Assembly (NCBI GenBank): GCA_016217775.1
Contig: JACRGG010000007.1
Span: 1-20,483, forward strand
From: Microcaldota archaeon
Lineage (GTDB): Archaea; Micrarchaeota; Micrarchaeia; Norongarragalinales; UBA97
Direction of reading: 5' to 3'
DNA length: 20,483 nucleotides
The notes under the pieces were generated by a model. It was not told the DNA's origin. It worked only from the letters and a program-made list of their open reading frames with translations, and searched no databases. Shown piece after piece: positions 7,468-14,949 of this stretch (the first letter of the stretch is position 1; the number at the start of each line of letters is the position of its first letter). Made by a program: the position numbers and the translations under genes.

Positions 7468-7484
7468 TTAATAATTATTTAAAG
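7468..7484. promoter_or_regulatory. Divergent AT-rich promoter (membrane protein / SDR)
   Basis: The sequence TTAATAATTATTTAAAG carries TATA-like elements on both strands: TATTTAAA at 7477-7484 on the plus strand and TTTAAATA on the minus strand. On the plus strand, transcription would start near 7505. That excludes the in-frame TTG at 7486 as the SDR start and supports ATG 7531. Confidence 0.5.
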
Positions 7485-7530
7485 CTTGGCATCACTAGAA
7501 TCCATTAAAGGAGAGAATGGCGAAAGTAGT

Positions 7531-8265
7531 ATGGAAAGCGGGTTTTCTGGAAAAACGGCTTTAGTCACCGGCGGCACGTCCGGGATTGGAGAAAGCATTT
7601 GCAGATTGTTTGCTAGGCAAGGCGCCGGTGTTTTCGTGCATTACAACAAGAACAAGGAAAAGGCGGATAAACTCGCGGAAGAGATTAAGGGGTTTAGCGT
7701 GCAGGCGGATGTTTCAAACGAGAAGGACGTTAAGAAAATGCGCGAGGAAGTCCTGCGTAAAGCAGGCGGGCTCGACTTTTTGGTGAACAACGCCGGGGAC
7801 ATTGACTGGATAGAGTCATACAAGCAAGTCACTGAATTAATGTGGGACCGCGTGGTGGACGCGAACTTGAAGGGAACTTTCTTGGTCACAAAGGAATTCG
7901 CCGGCGACTTGAGTAAAGCAAGCGGGGCGGTTGTTAACTTGGGCTCGACCGCACACTTTGAATCAAAATTCCCCGCGCTGCACTACAACGCGTCCAAGGC
8001 GGGAGTCGCTTCTTTGACCAAATCTTTTTCCAGGCAGTTGGCACCTAAAGTACGCGTGAACAGCGTTGCCCCGGGTTTTATCAAGACGAATTTTGAGGAA
8101 AAATACTCGAAGGAGAAGATTAAGCAAATTCTTGATGGAATCCCACTAGCGCGCTTTGGCGAGCCGGACGACGTGGGGAAAGTAGTCCTCGAATTGTGCT
8201 CAAGCAAGTTTGGCTACGTTACCGGGCAGACGATTATCGTAGACGGCGGGAGAATAACGCCTTGA
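7531..8265 (+). CDS. Short-chain dehydrogenase/reductase (SDR family)
   Basis: A 244-residue classical SDR, an NAD(P)-dependent oxidoreductase with a Rossmann fold. Motifs from the ATG at 7531: TGGTSGIG cofactor loop (13-20), NNAG (86-89), catalytic S139, Y152 and K156 (YNASK), then VAPGFIKTNF, and a C-terminal TGQTIIVDGG. The overall pattern is closest to FabG-like 3-oxoacyl reductases and glucose-dehydrogenase-type SDRs; substrate specificity cannot be read. No other fatty-acid gene is nearby. A TTG at 7486 would add 15 residues but probably lies upstream of the transcription start. GGAG at 7510-7513 is unusually far (17 nt) from the chosen ATG. Confidence 0.92.
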   Translation: MESGFSGKTALVTGGTSGIGESICRLFARQGAGVFVHYNKNKEKADKLAEEIKGFSVQADVSNEKDVKKMREEVLRKAGGLDFLVNNAGDIDWIESYKQVTELMWDRVVDANLKGTFLVTKEFAGDLSKASGAVVNLGSTAHFESKFPALHYNASKAGVASLTKSFSRQLAPKVRVNSVAPGFIKTNFEEKYSKEKIKQILDGIPLARFGEPDDVGKVVLELCSSKFGYVTGQTIIVDGGRITP

Positions 8266-8299
8266 AAGCAAATTTGCGTGCGGGGGAAATGGGAAGAAA

Positions 8300-8692
8300 A
8301 TGGCTGTGAATCATTACGCGAAGGGGTACCGCGCCGAGCGCGAGCTAAAGCAAATGCTGTTGGCGCAGGGATTTCAAGTTGTTAGAAGCGGGGGGAGCGG
8401 GACTGACGGGGTTTCCCCCGACTTATTGGCGTTGAAGGCGAGCAAAAAATTCGCGTTGGAGTGCAAGGCGCGCTCTAGTGATTATTTGCACATTGAAAAA
8501 CCAAAGTGGGAGTTGATGAAATCCTGGGAAGAAACTACGGGCCTGCCGGTGATTATCGCGTGGAAGATAGACCGGCGGGAATGGCGGTTTTTTCCGCTTC
8601 TGGCAATGAAGGACTCTGGAAAAAGCTATTCCTTGAACAAAAAAGAGTACGGGAATGGAATGGAGTTTGGGGAAGTGATTAAAACCCGGTGA
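8300..8692 (+). CDS. hjc: Holliday junction resolvase Hjc
   Basis: A 130-residue archaeal Hjc, a dimeric endonuclease that cuts four-way DNA junctions during recombination. The active-site pattern is complete: E13 in YRAERELKQML, the RSGGSG loop (29-34), D41 in SPDLLAL, and E54-x-K56 in ALECKAR. Length is normal for the family. It follows the SDR gene by 34 bp on the same strand and may be co-transcribed with it. It belongs functionally with RadA, encoded 3.8 kb away, but the two are not in one operon. ATG 8300 is preceded by a purine-rich GGGAAG. The stop lies 20 bp from the end of the convergent ATPase gene. Confidence 0.95.
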   Translation: MAVNHYAKGYRAERELKQMLLAQGFQVVRSGGSGTDGVSPDLLALKASKKFALECKARSSDYLHIEKPKWELMKSWEETTGLPVIIAWKIDRREWRFFPLLAMKDSGKSYSLNKKEYGNGMEFGEVIKTR

Positions 8693-8712
8693 ACAAATAA
8701 GCGAGTGCAAGT

Positions 8713-9825
8713 TCATTCAATTGGAATATTGCGCTTGAGGGCGTGATAATACGCTATTATCGGCGGCTTGTGCACGGCATACCTGCCGCGGCTAATTAGC
8801 TTGATGACGCCCAAAACAACCAAGCGGCCGATGTAAGGCGGCGAAACCCCCGCGTCTTGAATCTCTGAACTTTTCAAAACGGGCTTGCTTGTCTTCGCTA
8901 TTTTCAAGAAACTTAAAATGTCATTATCCGACGCCCTTTCCAGCTCGTGGCTAAGCCAGCCCTTGCCGATTTCTATAGCTGCTGAACGCGAGTTAAGAAC
9001 CCTGCTCTTTGTTATATCGCTGTTTTCCGCATAACTTGCGCTTGCAAGGCATTGAACTAAATAAGGGTACCCCCGCGATAGGGTATGCACTTCTTTTATT
9101 GCATCATCATTCCAATGAGTATTGGACTCTCCCAGGGGCTTCAATAAAACCTCTTTTGTTTCATTCAATTCAAATTCGCCCAGATTAAAGCTCGCTCCGG
9201 AAAACACCCTGACTATAGGAGAATAATCTTCAACCAACCTCTCTTCAAACTCGATTCCGCCGGATACAACCAAAAGAACCGGGTTCTTGCTTTGGCTCTC
9301 TACGATAGTCTTCAATTCCCCCAGTGCTTCCGGAGTCAAGTAATCCGCGTCGTCTATTGCGACTAAAATGAAGTCAATATTCTTGGAGTTTTGAACAAAG
9401 GAATTCCAGCGAAAGAATGGGGTTTTTTGCTTCCAATTATCGTCAAATTGAAATTCCACGTCAAGAACCCTAGCTGAAGAAATTTTCGCTGGCAAAAGTT
9501 TTTGAACCGCATTTTTCCTCTGGTCTATCTCCTCCACAATAGTTTCAATTATTATGCTATAGAGTTCCGACTCTGACGTCGTTTTAGAGAGCCGCCTATA
9601 GATAACCAGCGGATTTCCAGCCTCACCGCCTTCTTTTGCCAAGTCAACAATTTTTTTCAAAAGCGAAGTCTTTCCGACACCCCGATAGCCGTAGACTAAA
9701 ACTCCGCCAGACTGGCCCTGAAGCCTAGCCTTATCTATGCGCCCTTTTACGACTTCAAGGATATTTTCTCTTCCGCCAAAATACTTTGGTTTAGCTGGAT
9801 TTTGCGGATCATACGGATTAACCAT
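8713..9825 (-). CDS. STAND-like AAA ATPase with C-terminal winged-helix-like region
   Basis: A 370-residue ATPase of the archaeal STAND/Orc-like group. The opening PYDPQNPAKPKYFGGRE resembles the box that precedes the P-loop in many archaeal ATPases of this type. Walker A is GYRGVGKT (46-53), Walker B is FILVAIDDAD (152-161), and a sensor-1-like LLVVSGG follows at 184-190. The C-terminal part, about 305-360 (SSEIQDAGVSPPYIGRLVVLGVIKLISRGRYAV), reads like a winged helix. Such proteins are often mobile, act as nucleotide switches, and have few known roles. The gene is visibly more AT-rich and uses more A/T-ending codons than its neighbours, which suggests transfer. The AT-rich promoter lies immediately before ATG 9825, so the transcript is probably leaderless. 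Confidence 0.85.
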   Translation of the reverse strand: MVNPYDPQNPAKPKYFGGRENILEVVKGRIDKARLQGQSGGVLVYGYRGVGKTSLLKKIVDLAKEGGEAGNPLVIYRRLSKTTSESELYSIIIETIVEEIDQRKNAVQKLLPAKISSARVLDVEFQFDDNWKQKTPFFRWNSFVQNSKNIDFILVAIDDADYLTPEALGELKTIVESQSKNPVLLVVSGGIEFEERLVEDYSPIVRVFSGASFNLGEFELNETKEVLLKPLGESNTHWNDDAIKEVHTLSRGYPYLVQCLASASYAENSDITKSRVLNSRSAAIEIGKGWLSHELERASDNDILSFLKIAKTSKPVLKSSEIQDAGVSPPYIGRLVVLGVIKLISRGRYAVHKPPIIAYYHALKRNIPIE

Positions 9826-9835
9826 AACATATAAT

Positions 9836-9851
9836 AATATTAATTAATATT
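9836..9851. promoter_or_regulatory. Perfect 16-bp AT palindrome between the AAA ATPase gene and pyrB
   Basis: AATATTAATTAATATT reads the same on both strands and sits 11 bp upstream of the minus-strand start codon at 9825. It probably provides the TATA element of the ATPase gene. Its exact symmetry would also suit a dimeric regulator, possibly the ATPase's own winged helix (inference). Confidence 0.45.
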
Positions 9852-9944
9852 TATTAATCTTTCTATACTCTCTATTGTGGTTTGGCGCTCGCGACCAAAA
9901 CCCTTTTTAATGATTGGAGTTAACAATTAGTTTTTAGTGGGAAA

Positions 9945-10868
9945 ATGGCGCTAAAAAACCTGATTGAAGCAAAGCAGCTCCTCGAACAAGGCGTTTTGGG
10001 CGAATTGATTGCAGACGCAACAAAATTCGAGGAGTCGGACAAGACTAATTCAATACCCCAATTGCTTGATGGAAAAGTATTGGCGGCATTATTCTACGAA
10101 CCCTCTACTAGAACAAGGTTTAGCTTCGAGACGGCTATGCTGAAACTCGGCGGCGAGGTTATCAGCACCGAGAGCGCGTCGCACTTTAGCTCGGTCACCA
10201 AGGGCGAGACTTTGGAGGACACGATTAAGATAATCGGGGGCTACGCGGATGTTATTGTAATGCGCCATCCTGATAAGGGCGCGTCAAAGCGCGCAGCGAC
10301 AGTTTCCCCAGTCCCGATTTTAAACGCGGGGGACGGCCCCGGCGAGCACCCAAGCCAGGCTTTGCTGGACTTGTACACGATTAAGAAGGAAATCGGGCGG
10401 CTAGACGATTTTTGCATCGCGATGGTCGGCGACTTGAAAAACGGGAGGACCATCCACTCGCTGGTAAAAATACTTGCCGAGAGGAAAAACGTTTTGATAA
10501 AATTAGTTGCACCATGCGAATTGCAGCTTCCCGGCGAGTACGTCAAGCTGCTTGAAGAGAAGAAAGTTAAGTTCGAGAAGCTAAGCGACTTGGACGATGC
10601 GCTTGACGCCGACGTTGTTTATATGACGCGAATACAAAAAGAGAGGTTTGAGTCAAAGGAAGACTACGAGCGGGTGAAGGACTGCTTTGTTTTCGGCAAA
10701 AACGAGTTGGCGAAATTCAATAAGAATGGAATCATTTTGCACCCCCTGCCGAGAGTCAACGAGATTTCCCCCGAGATAGACTCCGACCCGCGAGCCGCTT
10801 ATTTTCGGCAGGCGAAAAACGGGGTTTACGCGAGAATGGCGCTTTTGAAAATGGTGCTAGGCAAATAA
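9945..10868 (+). CDS. pyrB: Aspartate carbamoyltransferase catalytic chain
   Basis: A 307-residue enzyme that joins carbamoyl phosphate and L-aspartate to carbamoyl-aspartate, the committed step of pyrimidine synthesis. Diagnostic motifs are all present: FYEPSTRTRFSFE with the carbamoyl-phosphate loop S54-T-R-T-R58, the 80s loop SSVTKGET (K86), MRHPD (R107), the active-site segment NAGDGPGEHPSQALLDLYT (H135, Q138), and HPLPRVNEI (266-274). Length is normal. There is no regulatory chain pyrI next to it; the downstream gene is unrelated. CTTTTTAAT at about 9902-9910 is a possible TATA box and GTGGG sits just before ATG 9945. Confidence 0.97.
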   Translation: MALKNLIEAKQLLEQGVLGELIADATKFEESDKTNSIPQLLDGKVLAALFYEPSTRTRFSFETAMLKLGGEVISTESASHFSSVTKGETLEDTIKIIGGYADVIVMRHPDKGASKRAATVSPVPILNAGDGPGEHPSQALLDLYTIKKEIGRLDDFCIAMVGDLKNGRTIHSLVKILAERKNVLIKLVAPCELQLPGEYVKLLEEKKVKFEKLSDLDDALDADVVYMTRIQKERFESKEDYERVKDCFVFGKNELAKFNKNGIILHPLPRVNEISPEIDSDPRAAYFRQAKNGVYARMALLKMVLGK

Positions 10869-10916
10869 TTCCCGATTAAAGCCTCCTGGGCGGGAAACAA
10901 GGTTTTGGATATTAAT

Positions 10917-11558
10917 ATGAACGCAGAACTTGCGAGAATCGGGCAGCACAGCGCGGACTTGGCTAATTTTTTGGCAAGAAGGCACGCGAATGCCAAGCAG
11001 AATGTCGACAAGTCCGAAATTAGTGGCCATATTGAAAGCATCGACAAGACCCTGCGGAATATGAAGGGAAATAACGTCAATACCGAGCATTTCACCACCG
11101 GCTTGATGGCGAACTTGCAGAAAAACAGCATTGGCGTGGTGCGGACAAGCGATTACCTAAAGACAATAGAGCACGTAAGCAGGAATGAAAACCCGATGCG
11201 GCACGCCGACTCGCTGCTTGACGCCATCAAGGCACTAGGAGAGCCGGAGTATCGGATTGAAATAGAAGTGCACGAGGCAATTAGGAAAATCAGCGGGAAA
11301 GGAATCAACTCGATTGGGTTTATTAAAAAACTGCACGAAAAGCTCGATGCAAACGGAAAGCAAGCCGGCTTAACGCAGGCTAAGCGGATTTTTTTCAAAA
11401 AAGAAATCAAGGCGGTAATGCAGGCGGTTCAAGACGGGCTCGACAAAAAAATTAATCCGGAAAAGGCGTTGGAGCACGCTTGGAAAAACGCCGATGCACT
11501 CAACAAAAAAGGTTTTGAAAAGGCGCTAGAAGAAGTAAGCAGTGGAAAAATCAGGTAA
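10917..11558 (+). CDS. Helical protein of unknown function
   Basis: A soluble, probably all-helical protein of 213 residues, rich in Lys, Glu, Ala and Asn, that I do not recognise. There is no membrane segment, signal peptide or cysteine cluster. The C-terminal third (IRKISGKGINSIGFIKKLHEK through ALEHAWKNADALNKKG) has heptad-like spacing and may form a helical bundle. An in-frame TTG at 10905 would add four residues; I prefer ATG 10917. It begins 48 bp after pyrB on the same strand, so read-through from pyrB is possible, but it is clearly not the pyrI regulatory chain, having neither its sequence nor its C-terminal zinc cysteines. Confidence 0.65.
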   Translation: MNAELARIGQHSADLANFLARRHANAKQNVDKSEISGHIESIDKTLRNMKGNNVNTEHFTTGLMANLQKNSIGVVRTSDYLKTIEHVSRNENPMRHADSLLDAIKALGEPEYRIEIEVHEAIRKISGKGINSIGFIKKLHEKLDANGKQAGLTQAKRIFFKKEIKAVMQAVQDGLDKKINPEKALEHAWKNADALNKKGFEKALEEVSSGKIR

Positions 11559-11567
11559 AAACAGGGG

Positions 11568-11855
11568 CTAGAAGCTCTGCGCGTCTTTCAGGCCCCAAAA
11601 GTAGAGTATTGTCGCCCCAAACAGCATTACGATAAAATAAGCGGCTATTGTAATGTTGGAGGGGTAGGAGCACTTGGAGGAAATCGAGTCGTAAAGCGGG
11701 CAAAGCGAGAGAAAATAATAGACTACCCCGTAAATCGCGAGCAAGCCCAGCGCGACTATTATGGCGCGGGATGAAAAATAGAAGAAGGGCTTGCTGAACT
11801 TTCCCGCATCATTTTCTTTCCCGCCGTCCCTATCAAAACGCGGCTGCAAAACCAT
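11568..11855 (-). CDS. Small two-helix membrane protein, function unknown
   Basis: A 95-residue protein with a charged N-terminus (RFDRDGGKEND) and two hydrophobic segments at about 31-50 and 68-87. The loop between them holds C52 and C62; if it faces outside, the pair could form a disulphide. I recognise no family. The first ATG is at 11855; a TTG at 11876 would add seven residues (NWLIAV and the start). It converges with the preceding helical-protein gene, with nine bases between the stops. Confidence 0.6.
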   Translation of the reverse strand: MVLQPRFDRDGGKENDAGKFSKPFFYFSSRAIIVALGLLAIYGVVYYFLSLCPLYDSISSKCSYPSNITIAAYFIVMLFGATILYFWGLKDAQSF

Positions 11856-11892
11856 AACAGCAATCAGCCAATTCAAGAATTTAACCCAAGCG

Positions 11893-11900
11893 GTTTAAAA
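11893..11900 (+). promoter_or_regulatory. TATA box for the GNAT gene
   Basis: TTTAAAA lies about 25-30 nt before ATG 11924, the spacing expected for a nearly leaderless archaeal transcript. No ribosome-binding site is visible before the ATG, which agrees with this. Confidence 0.45.
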
Positions 11901-11923
11901 AAAGGAAAGCGCAAAAAAATAGT

Positions 11924-12387
11924 ATGGGAACACTCACCGTAAGAAAGGCCGGGGCTTGGCACAAGGAGGCGATAGCGCGCCTGCTTAAAAAATCCCGGAA
12001 TACTCGGAAGAGGAACGCAGGCAAATCAGGTCGACGTTTGAAAGAGAAAACTACTCTCAGTTTGTTGCTGAAAAAACCAGCGAATTGGCCGGGGCGGGAA
12101 TAGTATTCACCCGCGAAAACAAGGCGCACTTGACTCACGTGTTCGTCAGCCCAAAACACCGAGGGGGAGAAATTGCGGACAAGCTGCGCCAAGCGATGCT
12201 GCGGCACGCTTTTGAAGAACTCGGCGCGAAAAGCGCTCACGCCAGCGCAACGGAAAAAAACGCGGTTGAAAAAACCAGAAAAGTTTTTGAAGCCCTCGGG
12301 TTTGCAAAAGACGGAAAATACGGGTTCTCAATCTCGAGGAAAGAATACTTTAGGCTAAAAAAACTCCGGGAAAAGCCCGCGCGATAA
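11924..12387 (+). pseudogene. GNAT-family acetyltransferase, interrupted by a frameshift
   Basis: From ATG 11924 the frame reads MGTLTVRKAGAWHKEAIARLLKKS and then turns into Arg/Lys-rich nonsense ending at a TAG near 12108. From 11995 onward the frame one base back reads PEYSEEERRQIRSTFERENY and continues without interruption to 12387, giving a normal GNAT C-terminus (AGAGIVF, LTHVFVSPKHRGGEIADKL, a final FEALGF and FSISRKEYF). The frames join at AAAAAA (11987-11992): one extra A, or a -1 slip on the last AAA, restores one protein of about 154 residues. The acetyl-CoA loop reads RGGEIA, lacking the second glycine of the usual RGxGxG/A. It may be a true pseudogene, a sequencing error in the A run, or a slippage-expressed gene. 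The downstream part alone opens at ATG 12085. Confidence 0.75.
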
Positions 12388-12390
12388 GCG

Positions 12391-12411
12391 AATGTACGTG
12401 ACACGTACATT
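12391..12411. promoter_or_regulatory. Perfect 10+1+10 palindrome upstream of radA
   Basis: AATGTACGTG is followed by a single A and then its exact reverse complement. It lies between the GNAT stop codon and the radA promoter, about 65 bp upstream of the radA TATA box. The odd-numbered centre and exact symmetry suit a dimeric DNA-binding protein. Alternatively it is a hairpin terminator for the GNAT gene, as an eight-T run follows 14 bases later, inside a second small inverted repeat (AATCAA/TTGATT). Confidence 0.6.
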
Positions 12412-12475
12412 GCGCAAATCAACTTTTTTTTGATTGGCTTGAAGTAAGGCAAGCCGGAACGGGGGTTGGTTTTCG

Positions 12476-12483
12476 TTTATATA
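12476..12483 (+). promoter_or_regulatory. TATA box of radA
   Basis: TTTATATA is a near-ideal archaeal TATA element. Transcription would start near 12507, giving a leader of about 14 nt that contains the strong ribosome-binding site GGTGAT at 12509-12514, 6 nt before ATG 12521. Confidence 0.7.
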
Positions 12484-12520
12484 CACCCAAAGGGTTTTCA
12501 TCCATTAAGGTGATAGACTT

Positions 12521-14830
12521 ATGTCTAAGAAAACTGGCGAAAATGCTCCCGAAATGGAAGCTCTTGCTATGGTGGAAGAGAAGGCAGTGAAAAAGGAAGT
12601 AAGCGACTTGCCAGGCGTGGGCCCGGCAGTAGCCGCCAAATTAAAGGACGCGCACTACGACTCGCTAGAGTCGATAGCAATGGCGCACCCGATTGAATTA
12701 ACCGAAGTCGCCGGGTTGGGGGATGGAACGGCGTACAAGATAATTAACGCGGCCAGGGACGCCCTGGAAATGGGCTTTGAAACCGGTGTTAAAGTTCTTG
12801 AAAAACGCAAGCTCGTCCAGAAAATCTCAACCGGCTCAAAGGAATTGGATTCGCTGTTGGGCGGCGGGGTTGAAACCCAGGCCATAACCGAGTGCTACGG
12901 AAAATTCTCGAGCGGAAAATCACAGCTGGCATTCCAACTGTGCGTGAACGCCCAAAAACCAGTCGAGCAGGGAGGCTTGGGAGGAAGCGTGATGTTTATT
13001 GACACGGAAAACAGTCTTCCGTATGATGAAGTTGTCTTCGTTAAGAAAAATGGCGTTTATTCAATAGAAAAAATCGGCGAGTTGGTTGAAAAAAGCCTGT
13101 CGGCTGGAAACGCCAATAAAATTGGCGAAACGCTCTCCACTGCCGACAACCCATTGAACATAGAGGCGATTTCTTTTGACCCCCAAGACTATAAGGTCAA
13201 GGCTTTTCCAGTAACCGGTTTTATGAAGCACCCGAAAAACAAGATATTCAAAGTCAGGCTTACAAGTGGGCGGGAAGTCAGGACAACGCAATTCCACAAC
13301 TTCTTTACGCTTAATTCAAGCGGGGACTTGATTCCAACCTACTTGCGGGACTTGAAAAAAGGCGATTTTGTCCCAGTTCCTTCAACAATTCCCCAAGCGC
13401 AGCAGCCAACGGCATTTGAAGACCCGGAGTTTATGGGCGCATATGTTGCAGACGGCAGCGTTATTCCAGACGACAGGTACGGCACGGGGCGTTATCTTAC
13501 AATAGTTACTGCCTCTGAAAAAAAGAGTGTTGAACCCATAGTCAAGGCGTTTGCGCAAAAAAACGGGCTTAACGTCCACAGGAACAAATTTGACTTGCGG
13601 ATTTACTCAAAAGAGCTCACTGAAAGGGTGAAAGCGTGCTACATTGACTCGCAAAAATACGATGCGCACCGCAAGACCATCCCAACCGACTTGTTTAACG
13701 CGACAAATGAGACTAAGCTTGCTTTCCTCAAGGGCTACTTGGCTGGAGACGGCTCGTTTGATTCAATCACTAACACGCAAAACGCAGATACAGTAAGCAA
13801 GGAGCTTGCCAGCAGGCTTCTTTACCTGCTTTCCAGCCTAGGCGTGCCTGCAAGAGCACAATTAATCCATAGAAAAGGCGATGAGAAAATCGGCCCTAGC
13901 GAGTGCTATAACATTCACTGGATTCCAAATAAGCTTAAAGACGCGAACTTAGAGTGCTTGCCTAACAACAACTCGCAAATAGGCATACTCTTAAAAAAAG
14001 CCCGCGAGGAGCAAGGCCTTACGCAAGAGCAGATAAGCATTGGAAAAACAGTGGCGCCAATAAGCCAAATCGAAACCGGCTTGAGAAACAAAATAGGCAG
14101 GAAAACCATTTCAAGAATTTTGGAGAAATTCCAGGAGGAAACCGAAAGCGTAAGCAAGCTAAGAAAGCTAGTTGAAAGTGATTTGTGGTTCGATGAAATA
14201 GCCAGCATCGAATACATCGGAGAAGAAAATACGTACGACTTCGAGGTGCAGCCAAACGGCAGAATGATAGAAAACTTCTTGGCAGGCACTGGCGGCGTGT
14301 TCGTCCACAACACGTTTAGGCCGGAGAGAATCCAGCAAATCGCGAGGGCGTCGGGGCTTGACCCCGAGAAGGTTTTGGAAAACATTCAAGTCGCGAGAAG
14401 CTACAACTCCGACCACCAAATGCTGCTAGTGGAGAAAGCCGACAATATGATTAAGGAAAAAAACATCAAGCTGATAATAATAGATTCCTTGATGAGCGCG
14501 TTTAGAAGCGATTATATGGGCCGAGGCACTCTCGCGCCGAGGCAGCAGAACCTAAACAAGCACCTGCATTCGCTGCAGCGCTTGGCGGACATCCACAACA
14601 TCGCGGTTTACTTAACCAACCAAGTGATGGACCGCCCTGACATAATGTTCGGCGATCCGACAGCGCCGGTTGGCGGGAACATCGTCGCCCACCAAGCGAC
14701 TTACAGAGTGTACTTGCGAAGAAGCAAGGAAACGAGGAGAATCGCCAAGCTAGTAGACTCGCCAAGCCTACCCGACGGGGAATGCATTTTCACCGTAACA
14801 GAAAACGGGATTGGCGACGTGGAAGAGTAA
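12521..14830 (+). CDS. radA: RadA recombinase precursor containing an intein
   Basis: The 769-residue precursor becomes a 336-residue RadA once the intein (residues 165-597) is removed, a normal length. RadA is the archaeal RecA/Rad51 strand-exchange ATPase. The N-terminal helix-hairpin-helix domain (about 28-82) has LPGVGPAVAAKL and VAGLGDGTAYKI. The ATPase core has Walker A GKFSSGKS (127-134), the conserved IDTEN interrupted by the intein, then TFRPERIQQIARASGLD, Walker B LIIIDSLMSAFR, the L1/L2 loop region, LTNQVMDRPD, and C-terminal FTVTENGIGDVEE. Most archaeal RadA proteins have a slightly different P-loop (GEFGSGKT). The gene has its own TATA box and GGTGAT site and ends in a hairpin terminator. 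Confidence 0.97.
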   Translation: MSKKTGENAPEMEALAMVEEKAVKKEVSDLPGVGPAVAAKLKDAHYDSLESIAMAHPIELTEVAGLGDGTAYKIINAARDALEMGFETGVKVLEKRKLVQKISTGSKELDSLLGGGVETQAITECYGKFSSGKSQLAFQLCVNAQKPVEQGGLGGSVMFIDTENSLPYDEVVFVKKNGVYSIEKIGELVEKSLSAGNANKIGETLSTADNPLNIEAISFDPQDYKVKAFPVTGFMKHPKNKIFKVRLTSGREVRTTQFHNFFTLNSSGDLIPTYLRDLKKGDFVPVPSTIPQAQQPTAFEDPEFMGAYVADGSVIPDDRYGTGRYLTIVTASEKKSVEPIVKAFAQKNGLNVHRNKFDLRIYSKELTERVKACYIDSQKYDAHRKTIPTDLFNATNETKLAFLKGYLAGDGSFDSITNTQNADTVSKELASRLLYLLSSLGVPARAQLIHRKGDEKIGPSECYNIHWIPNKLKDANLECLPNNNSQIGILLKKAREEQGLTQEQISIGKTVAPISQIETGLRNKIGRKTISRILEKFQEETESVSKLRKLVESDLWFDEIASIEYIGEENTYDFEVQPNGRMIENFLAGTGGVFVHNTFRPERIQQIARASGLDPEKVLENIQVARSYNSDHQMLLVEKADNMIKEKNIKLIIIDSLMSAFRSDYMGRGTLAPRQQNLNKHLHSLQRLADIHNIAVYLTNQVMDRPDIMFGDPTAPVGGNIVAHQATYRVYLRRSKETRRIAKLVDSPSLPDGECIFTVTENGIGDVEE
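13013..14311 (+). mobile_element. RadA intein with LAGLIDADG endonuclease and XRE-like HTH
   Basis: The reading frame of RadA is split exactly between IDTEN and TFRPERI by 433 codons. Splicing features are present: a first residue Ser (SLPYDEVVFV), block B with TQFH (T256, H259), block F TYDFEVQPNG, and the end GGVFVHN followed by Thr as the +1 nucleophile. Two endonuclease motifs are present, FMGAYVADGS (304-313) and FLKGYLAGDGS (402-412), with acidic residues D311 and D410 intact, so homing activity is plausible. Residues 484-536 (IGILLKKAREEQGLTQEQIS onward, with PISQIETG) read as a Cro/XRE-type helix-turn-helix. The Ser1 plus Thr+1 combination differs from the more common Cys1 inteins. 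Confidence 0.93.
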
Positions 14831-14887
14831 GAAACTCTTCCAAACCTTTTTTTTTATTTTTTTCTTTAAATTTTTGTTTTTATTTCT
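14821..14887 (+). terminator. radA terminator: 8-bp hairpin over the stop codon plus T tract
   Basis: GGAAGAGT (14821-14828) pairs perfectly with ACTCTTCC (14834-14841) across a five-base loop. The TAA stop occupies the top of the stem and the loop. The hairpin is followed after AAACC by a T-rich tract to about 14887. It has the same design as the dnaG terminator: a stop-codon hairpin and then T. Confidence 0.75.
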
Positions 14888-14949
14888 ACCCAAATAGAAA
14901 AATGCCAATCTTAATAAATGCCATTAATCAATTATTCCATAGTGATTTT

